From assembly GCF_026000115.1 (NCBI RefSeq), contig NZ_AP026867.1:6797001-6861000 (forward strand): a stretch of DNA of 64,000 bases. Direction: 5' to 3'. The notes under the pieces were generated by a model. It saw only the letters and a list, made by a program, of their open reading frames with translations. It ran no database searches and was not told the origin of the DNA. Position 1 is the stretch's first letter. Each line of letters begins with the position of its first letter. The DNA comes from Aureispira anguillae (GTDB lineage: Bacteria; Bacteroidota; Bacteroidia; Chitinophagales; Saprospiraceae). Shown here piece after piece: positions 38,095-45,723 of the stretch. Position numbers and translations under genes: made by a program.

Positions 38095-38342
38095 TGAAGT
38101 TGTTTAAAAATGTTATTGATTTTCGAGATCAAAACTAGTAGTTATTAGCTTAATCCATTAATGTACTAACATTAAGCCAGCTCGAAAGCTCGTTTTTTGT
38201 TTCGTAGCTATGAACTAACACAAAGTCTGATAGACTTTGTGTGTTGTGAACTGCGAAGCAGCTACGGGGCTAAAAATAGCTGCCGATCCGATGGCTGCTA
38301 TGGTTGGATCGCAGGTGTTAAGATCATTTTTAAACAACTTCT
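38095..38342. mobile_element. MITE-like element E, copy 2, inverted relative to copy 1
   Basis: Ends GAAGTTGTTTAAAAATG (38096-38112) and its complement (38325-38341). Read in the other direction it matches copy 1 along its whole length except for two insertions. One is a ~40-nt insert containing CTCGAAAGCTCG. The other is a ~55-nt insert containing ACACAAAGTCTGATAGACTTTGTGT, a perfect hairpin grown inside the GTAGCT...AGCTAC stem. Together the copies bracket asnB, the epimerase and the T9SS beta-helix gene. The 328-bp gap (38069-38396) has no gene. Confidence 0.75.
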
Positions 38343-38396
38343 TATAGAAGTCCTAATGACAAAAAACGATATTAATCAATCTCAAAAAATAGAATA

Positions 38397-38795
38397 ATGA
38401 GTGAATTATTGGTACCCAATGAAATTTTGCGTGTTTTTAAAGAATATTACCCAGAGGTTAGTTTGAGTGAAGTAGAATGGGGATGGGAAGTTCCTGCTAA
38501 AATTTACGAAGCTTCTTTTGATAATGGAGAGGTTGACTTTGAGGTTGAAATTACTGTTACAGGGCATCTTCTTCTTACGGAAATTTCTATGGATTTGGAA
38601 GATCTTCCAGAGCAAATTGTTACGGCTGTAAACACTTCGTTTGAAGATCATAGCCTAGAAGGAGCAAGTATGGTACAGTACAGCAATGGTGATATTTCTT
38701 ATGAATTAGAATTAAAATGTGCTAATTCGGGGGATGAATTTGAGGCACATTTTAGAGAAGATGGTCTCTTTTTAGCAAAAGGATATGATCTGTAA
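38397..38795 (+). CDS. PepSY-like domain protein (cytoplasmic)
   Basis: The protein is 132 aa without signal peptide. It fits two tandem PepSY-like (PF11396-type) halves: VPNEILRVFKEYYPEVSLSEVEW...FEVEITVTGHLLLTEISMDL, then LPEQIVTAVNTSFEDHSLEGASMV...YELELKC and FREDGLFLAKGYDL. Most family members in this phylum are periplasmic; the absence of a signal here is unusual. It is acidic. It starts 55 nt after the MITE copy and has its own terminator, so it is monocistronic. Confidence 0.75.
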   Translation: MSELLVPNEILRVFKEYYPEVSLSEVEWGWEVPAKIYEASFDNGEVDFEVEITVTGHLLLTEISMDLEDLPEQIVTAVNTSFEDHSLEGASMVQYSNGDISYELELKCANSGDEFEAHFREDGLFLAKGYDL

Positions 38796-38820
38796 TTGGC
38801 AATGATAAGAACCTAAAATA

Positions 38821-38862
38821 AAAAACGGAGTTTGCAAGAATCTTACCTAAACTTCGTTTTTT
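38821..38862 (+). terminator. Terminator of the PepSY-like gene
   Basis: AAAAACGgAGTTT (38821-38833) and AAACTtCGTTTTTT (38849-38862), an A/T-flanked stem ending in T6. Confidence 0.75.
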
Positions 38863-39083
38863 ATTTTTATGAACTATGGTGTTTATATGTCAAAAAATGA
38901 TACCTTTATACAGTTGTCTTACCCCAACTAAAATGTGATTTTCATATTAGTTATAATTAGTTGTATTCCCCTATAGTTAATAGTCAAAAAAACATTGTTG
39001 TCCTACACAACTAAAGACGGTTTTGTAGTATAAAGTTAAATTATCAATTGACTTTTCTACTGCCTCTCATTAAAAAATTATTC

Positions 39084-39797
39084 ATGAAGGTATATTTTTC
39101 GTTTTTTCTAACAATGGTATCTGTCATTCTGATTGGAATGGTCTATTCTTGTAATAAAGAGCAGTACAACTATTTGGATAAAACAAAAACAGGTAAGGAA
39201 ATACAAGAAACCGAAAACCGCTTGGAAAAGGTTTTTAATATGTATTTAGGCTTGTTCTCTAATCGAGTTCAGGCAAGAAGTGAACAATCTCCATTGTACC
39301 GAAGTCAAGAGTTAATTTCTGTACCAATTTGGCCCAAACGAGGAGATGAATATTGGTTGTATGTTTGTTGGCTGCAAGAGAACTTACCCGATGATTTATT
39401 GTCTCAAGAGGTGTGGCATTTTAAAAAGAAGGATCGAGAGACCTTGGAAATTATAATGTATGATCTCCCCAATAAAGATAAGTATGTAAACGATTGGAAA
39501 AAGAAGGAGCCTTTAGCTGGTTTAACGTCAGAGGATCTAATTTACAATGAAGGATGTACAGCCCTTGTAACTAGAGATGAACAAAATAAATTTACCATAA
39601 CAGGCACACCTTGTCGCCGTGATTTGTCAGACATTATCAAGTTTATTGAGATTCATGGAGTCATCACACCTGACTCTATTATCCTTTATAACAAAATGTT
39701 AGATGGGAATAAAAAAGCTTTATTCGCTTATAAAAAAGGATTGCATTTCGAACGACAACCTAAAATTTTTCCTAAGTATCTAGATATGGACGGTTAA
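39084..39797 (+). CDS. CpcT/CpeT-like lipoprotein
   Basis: The protein is 237 aa from ATG 39084, whose signal peptide ends in lipobox VYSC (Cys ~23); the frame open to 39048 adds 12 unlikely residues. The mature part resembles the CpcT/CpeT (DUF1001) beta-barrel: MYLGLFSNRVQARSEQ at the start ('GxFSNxxQA'), ISVPIWPKRGDEYWLYV, YNEGCTALVTRDEQNKF with the conserved GC, and ITGTPCRRD. In cyanobacteria this family attaches bilins to phycobiliproteins; no phycobiliprotein is expected here, so the role must differ. It converges on recG (14 nt between stops). Confidence 0.7.
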   Translation: MKVYFSFFLTMVSVILIGMVYSCNKEQYNYLDKTKTGKEIQETENRLEKVFNMYLGLFSNRVQARSEQSPLYRSQELISVPIWPKRGDEYWLYVCWLQENLPDDLLSQEVWHFKKKDRETLEIIMYDLPNKDKYVNDWKKKEPLAGLTSEDLIYNEGCTALVTRDEQNKFTITGTPCRRDLSDIIKFIEIHGVITPDSIILYNKMLDGNKKALFAYKKGLHFERQPKIFPKYLDMDG

Positions 39798-39811
39798 GAA
39801 ATGGAAGCATC

Positions 39812-41920
39812 TTAGCTGATTTGCCCAAAGCCATGTTTTCGTTGTGACAACTGAAGTTGTCTTAATAATCGGGCATTTTTGGGAGCTTGGAGCAAAGGAT
39901 CTTCTTCAAGTATTTCTTTTGCCATTGCCCTTGCTGCTCGCAAAATATCTCCATCTTGTACAATGTCGGCTAATTTTAGGTTGAGTACACCCGATTGTTG
40001 CGTACCTTCAATATTACCAGGCCCTCGTAGCTTGAGATCTGCTTCTGATATTTTGAAACCATCGGTGGTTTCTACCATCGTTTGCATTCTAAATCGACCA
40101 TCAGAGGACAGCTTAAAACCTGTCATTAGAATACAATAAGCATCACCGCCACCTCGTCCAACACGACCACGCAACTGATGAAGTTGTGCCAAGCCAAAAC
40201 GTTCGGCATTTTCAATGACCATAATACTAGCATTGGGCACATTAACGCCTACCTCAATCACTGTAGTTGCCATTAAAATTTGAGTTTCTCCTCTTGCAAA
40301 ACGCTGCATTTCTGCTTCTTTGTCTGCGGGCTTTTGGCGACCGTGAACCACCGAAATTTGGTACTGAGGTTTTGGAAATTCTCGTTCTATAGTAGCATAG
40401 CCTTCCATTAAATCTTTAACTTCGCTTAAGCCTTCATATTCAGATTCTTCAATCAATGGATAAACAATATAAACCTGATGACCTTTGGCAATCTCTCGTT
40501 TCATTTGCCCAAAAGTCCAAAGGCGTTGGCTTTCAAATTTGTGGAAGGTATTAATGGGTTTTCGACCAGGAGGCATTTCATCAATCACAGAAACGTCTAA
40601 ATCACCATAAGCAGTCATGGCTAAGGTTCTTGGAATTGGTGTGGCTGTCATAACCAAAATGTGAGGAGGATTTGTTTTATTTTTGCGCCACATTTTAGAG
40701 CGTTGCACCACCCCAAAGCGATGCTGTTCATCAACAATAACAAAGCCTAAATTTTTGAACTTAACAGGATCTTCAATGAGTGCATGGGTACCAATTAATA
40801 GATCAATTTCGCCTGCTTCTAACTGCTCCAATACCAGTTTTCGTTTTTTCCCTTTAACCGTTCCTGTTAATAGACCAATAGTAATTCCTAAGCCCTCTGC
40901 CATTTCTAGGATAGATTGATAATGTTGTTGGGCTAAAATTTCAGTGGGAGCCATTAAGGCAGCCTGAAAGCCATTGTCTATAGCAATCAGAATACACATA
41001 AAACCAACAATGGTTTTACCACTTCCCACATCGCCTTGAAGCAGTCGGTTCATTTGCTGTCCTGTCGCAATATCCGCTCGGATTTCTTTGATAACTCGCT
41101 TTTGAGCATTGGTCAATTCAAACTTTAAGTTATTTTGATAAAAGGCATTAAAATAAGCACCAATTCTAGGAAAAATAAATCCTCTAATGCCAATTTTTTT
41201 CTGATGTTTGGTTTGTAACATCCTGAGCTGAAGAAAGAAAAATTCTTCAAATTTAATGCGTTTTTGTGCTGTTTCTCGCTGCGCTTTGTTACGAGGAAAA
41301 TGAATGCCCATCCAAGTAGCATAACGTCCAGGGAAACGGAGACTTTCCAATAAATAATCGGGCAAGGACTCAGGAATTAGATGCCGTTGAGGATGTATCT
41401 TAATGAATAAATTTTTCATGACGGTAGCCATGCCTTTGCTATCCAATCGTTTATTTCTAAGTTTGTCGGTAGTTGGATAGACAGGCTCTAAAGTAGAGGC
41501 ATTGGCTTTTTTTACTTCTGTAAGGAGTGTGATGTCGGGATGTACGATGCTTACTTTTCCCTTATAAATGGTCGGTTTTCCATAGACAATATATTCCATA
41601 CCCACCTGTAAATTTTGCACCCAACTCAGCCCTTTAAACCAAGTTAGTTCTAACATACCTGTATCATCTCTAAAAACACCTGTCATCCGCCGTTTGCGCC
41701 CATCTCCAATACTGTCTATTCGCCTAAGAATTCCCTTAACCTGTACATAATCGCCCTCTTCCTTAATGTCTTTTACTTTGTGAAACTTGGTCTTATCGAC
41801 ATATCGAAACGGATAATGTTGCAAGAGTTGTAGATAGGAAAAAACACCCAACTCTTTTTTTAAAACATCAGCTTTGGCAGAACCAACTCCTTTTAGATAT
41901 TCAATAGATGTATTTAGCAT
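39812..41920 (-). CDS. recG: ATP-dependent DNA helicase RecG
   Basis: RecG is a branch-migration and fork-regression helicase. The protein is 702 aa. The N-terminal wedge/OB domain (residues ~1-250) includes FRYVDKTKF and VQVKGILRR. Walker A is LLQGDVGSGKTIVG, DEQH occurs in IVDEQHRFGVVQR, motif III is VMTATPIPRTLA, and motif VI is QLRGRVGRGG. The 3' end lies 14 nt from the stop of a convergent lipoprotein gene. A GTAAACaagctGTTTAC hairpin sits just upstream of the start (41946-41962). Confidence 0.96.
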   Translation of the reverse strand: MLNTSIEYLKGVGSAKADVLKKELGVFSYLQLLQHYPFRYVDKTKFHKVKDIKEEGDYVQVKGILRRIDSIGDGRKRRMTGVFRDDTGMLELTWFKGLSWVQNLQVGMEYIVYGKPTIYKGKVSIVHPDITLLTEVKKANASTLEPVYPTTDKLRNKRLDSKGMATVMKNLFIKIHPQRHLIPESLPDYLLESLRFPGRYATWMGIHFPRNKAQRETAQKRIKFEEFFFLQLRMLQTKHQKKIGIRGFIFPRIGAYFNAFYQNNLKFELTNAQKRVIKEIRADIATGQQMNRLLQGDVGSGKTIVGFMCILIAIDNGFQAALMAPTEILAQQHYQSILEMAEGLGITIGLLTGTVKGKKRKLVLEQLEAGEIDLLIGTHALIEDPVKFKNLGFVIVDEQHRFGVVQRSKMWRKNKTNPPHILVMTATPIPRTLAMTAYGDLDVSVIDEMPPGRKPINTFHKFESQRLWTFGQMKREIAKGHQVYIVYPLIEESEYEGLSEVKDLMEGYATIEREFPKPQYQISVVHGRQKPADKEAEMQRFARGETQILMATTVIEVGVNVPNASIMVIENAERFGLAQLHQLRGRVGRGGGDAYCILMTGFKLSSDGRFRMQTMVETTDGFKISEADLKLRGPGNIEGTQQSGVLNLKLADIVQDGDILRAARAMAKEILEEDPLLQAPKNARLLRQLQLSQRKHGFGQIS

Positions 41921-42100
41921 AAGTGTACTTAGATTATTTAAGGTGTAAACAAGCTGTTTACAAAAAATGCTTTTAGGTAGAAACAGTAAAGTGCAAGATA
42001 CAAAAAGTACCTTTTTTAAACGATGCTGGCTTAATAAATCATTAGTTCTGCGTAGTTACTTAAGTAAATTAGTGACGTTGAACATTGTTATAAATGGCAA

Positions 42101-42137
42101 AAAAAGACCTTCTTGATCAAGTCAAGAAGGCCTTTTT
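42101..42137 (-). terminator. Terminator of the superoxide dismutase gene
   Basis: AAAAAGaCCTTCTTGA (42101-42116), 5-nt loop, TCAAGAAGGcCTTTTT (42122-42137). It has flanking A and T runs on both strands; the minus-strand read gives a T7 tail after the sod stop. Confidence 0.85.
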
Positions 42138-42167
42138 GATTGGAAGAAGGAATAAACCTAGATCCAA

Positions 42168-42776
42168 TTATTTGTTAGCAGCATACAATTCAGCTACTTT
42201 ATCCCAGTTAATGACATTAAAAAATGCAGAAACATAATCAGGACGACGGTTTTGGTAATTTAAGTAATAAGCATGTTCCCATACGTCTAGTCCCAAAATT
42301 GGGTGTCCTCCACAGCCAACACCTGGCATCAATGGATTATCTTGGTTTGGTGTAGAACAAACTTCTACTTTACCACCTTCATGTACACACAACCAAGCCC
42401 AACCAGACCCAAAACGAGTACCAGCAGCTTTCGTAAATGCTGCTTTAAAATCGTCAAAAGAGCCATAAGCCGCATTGATCGCATCAGCTAATTCGCCAGA
42501 AGGCTGTCCACCACCATTAGGTGACATTACTTCCCAAAATAAAGAGTGGTTATAAAATCCTCCACCATTATTACGAACAGCGGTATTGTTCAAGTCCAAA
42601 TTCTTTAGAATCGCATCAATACCTTTGTCTGCTAAATCAGTTCCCTCAATAGCTGCATTTAATTTATTGGTATATCCATTATGGTGCTTGCCATGGTGGA
42701 TTTGCATTGTTTGTGTATCAATATGTGGTTCTAACGCATCGTGCGCATATGGTAAATTGGGTAATTCGAAAGCCAT
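42168..42776 (-). CDS. Superoxide dismutase, Mn/Fe family (Mn-type or cambialistic)
   Basis: The protein is 202 aa from ATG 42776 ([20 protein letters not shown]), the canonical start; a longer frame reaches 42923 but crosses a hairpin. Metal ligands: His in [12 protein letters not shown], His in [13 protein letters not shown], and Asp and His in [11 protein letters not shown]. Second-sphere residues favour Mn: GGGFYNHS, and Gln in [10 protein letters not shown]. There is no signal peptide, so it acts in the cytoplasm. It is monocistronic with a strong terminator. Confidence 0.94.
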   Translation of the reverse strand: MAFELPNLPYAHDALEPHIDTQTMQIHHGKHHNGYTNKLNAAIEGTDLADKGIDAILKNLDLNNTAVRNNGGGFYNHSLFWEVMSPNGGGQPSGELADAINAAYGSFDDFKAAFTKAAGTRFGSGWAWLCVHEGGKVEVCSTPNQDNPLMPGVGCGGHPILGLDVWEHAYYLNYQNRRPDYVSAFFNVINWDKVAELYAANK

Positions 42777-42856
42777 GATTTGTTTATTTTTGTGATTAAA
42801 AAATAAGGTTTTTTGATAAATCGTGTGGTAAACACTAAAAAAGGGTAAGCTTTTAA

Positions 42857-42950
42857 CTACTTTTTTTAGAAGAAAGTTATAGGTCGTAAGTCGTATGCTT
42901 AAGTTCCTGTAAATACAGGACATACGACCTATAACTTATAACAAAAGTAG
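42857..42950. repeat. Compound hairpin upstream of sod
   Basis: Nested arms: CTACTTTT / AAAAGTAG outside, AAGTTATAGGTCGTA (42874-42888) / TACGACCTATAACTT (42923-42937) in the middle, and CCTGTaaatACAGG (42906-42919) at the tip. It lies 80-175 nt upstream of the sod start and could be a transcribed leader structure or a mobile hairpin. The CGTATG/CATACGAC parts resemble the hairpin at 14610-14665. No gene lies in the rest of the gap (42777-43169). Confidence 0.5.
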
Positions 42951-43169
42951 TAATAAGCAGGCAAGGTAGTTTACGATTCCACACAATTTGTCAAAGAACC
43001 CAAAATAATATCACTCTTATAACGCTAGAGTACTATATTGGTTCAAATATATAAAAATGCTTTGGAAAAATTAAAAAGAATCAAGGGTCTTTGTTGCGAA
43101 TGAATTTTTGTGAAATAAGTAGACGGACAATTTAATGTTAATTATTTTTGGTCGATCTACTTACAATTT

Positions 43170-44057
43170 TTATTTTGCTTTTACCAAACTCAGGATATTA
43201 TTTAGGATTGGATTCCGATTATTGGTCAGCCAAACAGCTGACAAAACGGTTCGTTGAGGAATTTGGGGCAGTTCTATAAATTTAATTCCTTCTAGGTAAT
43301 CTACTTGCAGCGATTTGGGAACAATTGAAATCCCAAAGTTATTTTCTATTAATTTATAAATGGAACTAGAATGGATCGTATTGTGTGTGATAATTGGACT
43401 AAAGCCACTGTCATCAAAAATTTGCAATACTTTTTCGTAATAAGAGGTGCTATATTGAGGATCAAATAAGATAAAAGATTCTTCTTTTAATTGAGATAAA
43501 TGCTCAAAGTTATTGGCATTAATAGGGTGATTCTTAGGCAAGACTAAACAAAAAGGCTCTTTTAGTAGCGGATGAATCTCTAGTCCTTTGGGCACTCGCT
43601 CTAAACGGACAAAACCAAGGTCAATATGGTGAGACAACAAACCTTCTATTTGTTTTTGATTGTCCATTTCTTTGAGGCTAAAAAGAATATTGGGGTATTT
43701 TTTTCTAAATGCTAATAATAAGTCGGGGATAATTTGTTGCATCGCCGAACCAACATAGCCAAATTTTAGATTGCCCAATAGACCATCGTTTAGTGATTTT
43801 GCATGTTGTATAATGTTGTCGAGTTCCTTGGTATAACGCCTAAATTCGCTCTGTAGAAATACTCCTGCTGCAGTCAATTCTACTTTTCTATTGTGACGAT
43901 CAAAAAGCTGTATCCCCAGCCCTTTTTCTAACTCTTTTATCTGCCGACTCAATCCAGGCTGAGAAATATATAGACGTTCAGCAGCTTTTCTAAAATGTAA
44001 ATCTTCTGCTACCGCTAAAAAATAACGAAGATGCCTTAGTTCTAATTGATAACTCAT
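43170..44057 (-). CDS. LysR-family transcriptional regulator
   Basis: The protein is 295 aa. The N-terminal winged HTH (residues 1-65) reads LELRHLRYFLAVAEDLHFRK then AAERLYISQPGLSRQIKELE. An effector-binding domain follows with GYVGSAMQQIIPDLLLAFRK. The HTH text is of the CbbR/BenM-like subgroup. It is divergent from hutH with 130 nt between starts, the usual arrangement for a LysR regulator of the adjacent operon, so control of histidine use is a reasonable guess. OxyR-like cysteines are not seen, and the nearby sod gene is less likely to be the target. Confidence 0.88.
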   Translation of the reverse strand: MSYQLELRHLRYFLAVAEDLHFRKAAERLYISQPGLSRQIKELEKGLGIQLFDRHNRKVELTAAGVFLQSEFRRYTKELDNIIQHAKSLNDGLLGNLKFGYVGSAMQQIIPDLLLAFRKKYPNILFSLKEMDNQKQIEGLLSHHIDLGFVRLERVPKGLEIHPLLKEPFCLVLPKNHPINANNFEHLSQLKEESFILFDPQYSTSYYEKVLQIFDDSGFSPIITHNTIHSSSIYKLIENNFGISIVPKSLQVDYLEGIKFIELPQIPQRTVLSAVWLTNNRNPILNNILSLVKAK

Positions 44058-44187
44058 AGTTATGAATTGATTAATAAATTAGTCTTGTTGTGTATCAAAT
44101 ATAAGGGTAATTTTGTAAGAGAAGGCGGGTTAAAGTATTTTACTATAATTTAGCTATGTACAGGACAAATAAAAAAGGCTTAAAAAC

Positions 44188-45693
44188 ATGGAATTCAAAT
44201 ACGGAATAGAACAATTAACAGTTGATAAAGTAATTGAAATCGCAACAGGGAAATGCAAAGGGGTGTTGGTAGAAGAAGCGATAAAAAAAGTCAATGATTG
44301 TAGAAAAAAGGTGGAGGTAATGGCTCAATCGGATAAAGCCATTTATGGTGTAAACACAGGATTTGGACCATTGTGCGATACTCAAATTTCGCCTGAAGAA
44401 ACTAGCAAATTACAAGAAAACTTATTGTTGTCTCATGCTGTTGGGGTAGGGAATCCGATTGACCGATCCTTATCAAAAATTATGATGATTTGCAAGGTGC
44501 AAGCCCTTTGTCAAGGCTTTTCAGGAATTCGTTTGGCTGTGGTTGAGCGCATTTTACTTTTTATTGAAAACGACTGGTTGCCTGTTGTGCCTGAACAAGG
44601 CTCTGTTGGAGCATCGGGAGACTTGGCTCCTTTGTCACATTTGTTTTTACCCTTATTGGGAGAAGGAGAGTTTTGGGTAGAGGATAAGATCGTTCCTGCC
44701 AAGGAAGTATTGGAAAACAATAACCTAACACCAATTACGTTTCAGGCCAAAGAGGTGTTGGCGTTGATTAATGGGACACAATTTATTTTAGCGCATGCAA
44801 TTGCTGGGCTAAAAAAAATGGACTATTTGCTAGATTTAGCAGATTTGGCAGGGGCAATGAGCTTAGAAGGTTTTCAAGGAAGTGTTGCTCCTTTCAAGGA
44901 GGAGTTGCATGCTATTCGCCCATTCAAAGGTAATTTAGAAGTCGCTAAACGAATGAGAATGTTGTTGGAAGGCTCTGAAAACCTAGCTTCTCACGAAGAT
45001 TGTGAGCGAGTACAAGATCCTTATTCTATGCGTTGTATGCCACAGGTGCATGGAGCTTCTAGGAATGCCTTTTATCATCTAAAAGAACTCGCAGAAATAG
45101 AAATGAATTCCGTTACCGACAACCCAATTGTATTAAGTGAGACGGTTGCTATATCAGGAGGAAATTTTCATGGACAGCCTTTGGCTATGGCATTGGATTA
45201 TGCTAGTATTGCAGCTTCAGAGTTGGGCAATATTTCAGATAGACGATGTTATTTATTGTTAGAAGGAAAATATGGTCTGCCTCGATTATTAACTCAAAAA
45301 GGGGGCTTAAACTCTGGTTTTATGATTCCTCAATATGCGACAGCAGCCTTGACGACCGAAAATAAATCACTTTGTTTTCCAGCATCAGCAGATAGTATTC
45401 CAACTTCATTAGGACAAGAAGATCACGTTTCTATGGGGAGTATTTCAGGGAGAAAGTTTAATCAAATTTTGGAGAATATAGATAAAATACTAGCCATAGA
45501 ATTAATGTATGCTGCTCAGGCTTTGGATTTTAGACGCCCTAAAAAGAGTTCAACGATTATTGAAAAAAATCACCAACTAATCAGAAGCAAGGTTGCTAAA
45601 TTGGAAGATGATCGCTTGCTCAAAGATGATATTAATACCTTGGTTACTTTGGTTAGAAATCAGGCTTTTTTTGTAAAAAAAATTGAAGCATAA
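44188..45693 (+). CDS. hutH: Histidine ammonia-lyase
   Basis: HutH deaminates L-histidine to urocanate. The protein is 501 aa. The MIO prosthetic group forms from Ala-Ser-Gly in VGASGDLAPLSHLFLPLLGE (residues ~141-143). Other active-site stretches are YGVNTGFGPL (Tyr), ALINGTQFILAH, DPYSMRCMPQVHG, NSVTDNPIV and ISGGNFHGQPLA. First gene of a three-gene operon (30 nt, then 29 nt, spacers). Confidence 0.93.
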   Translation: MEFKYGIEQLTVDKVIEIATGKCKGVLVEEAIKKVNDCRKKVEVMAQSDKAIYGVNTGFGPLCDTQISPEETSKLQENLLLSHAVGVGNPIDRSLSKIMMICKVQALCQGFSGIRLAVVERILLFIENDWLPVVPEQGSVGASGDLAPLSHLFLPLLGEGEFWVEDKIVPAKEVLENNNLTPITFQAKEVLALINGTQFILAHAIAGLKKMDYLLDLADLAGAMSLEGFQGSVAPFKEELHAIRPFKGNLEVAKRMRMLLEGSENLASHEDCERVQDPYSMRCMPQVHGASRNAFYHLKELAEIEMNSVTDNPIVLSETVAISGGNFHGQPLAMALDYASIAASELGNISDRRCYLLLEGKYGLPRLLTQKGGLNSGFMIPQYATAALTTENKSLCFPASADSIPTSLGQEDHVSMGSISGRKFNQILENIDKILAIELMYAAQALDFRRPKKSSTIIEKNHQLIRSKVAKLEDDRLLKDDINTLVTLVRNQAFFVKKIEA

Positions 45694-45723
45694 TTCATTA
45701 CTTGCTTCTTAAAAATATAAATT

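Noticed and set aside
32727-38397. Frames reading SYGAKNSCRSDGCYGW in both copies of element E
   Set aside because: They match each other only because the repeat DNA is shared; the frame crosses the terminal repeats and has no conserved start.
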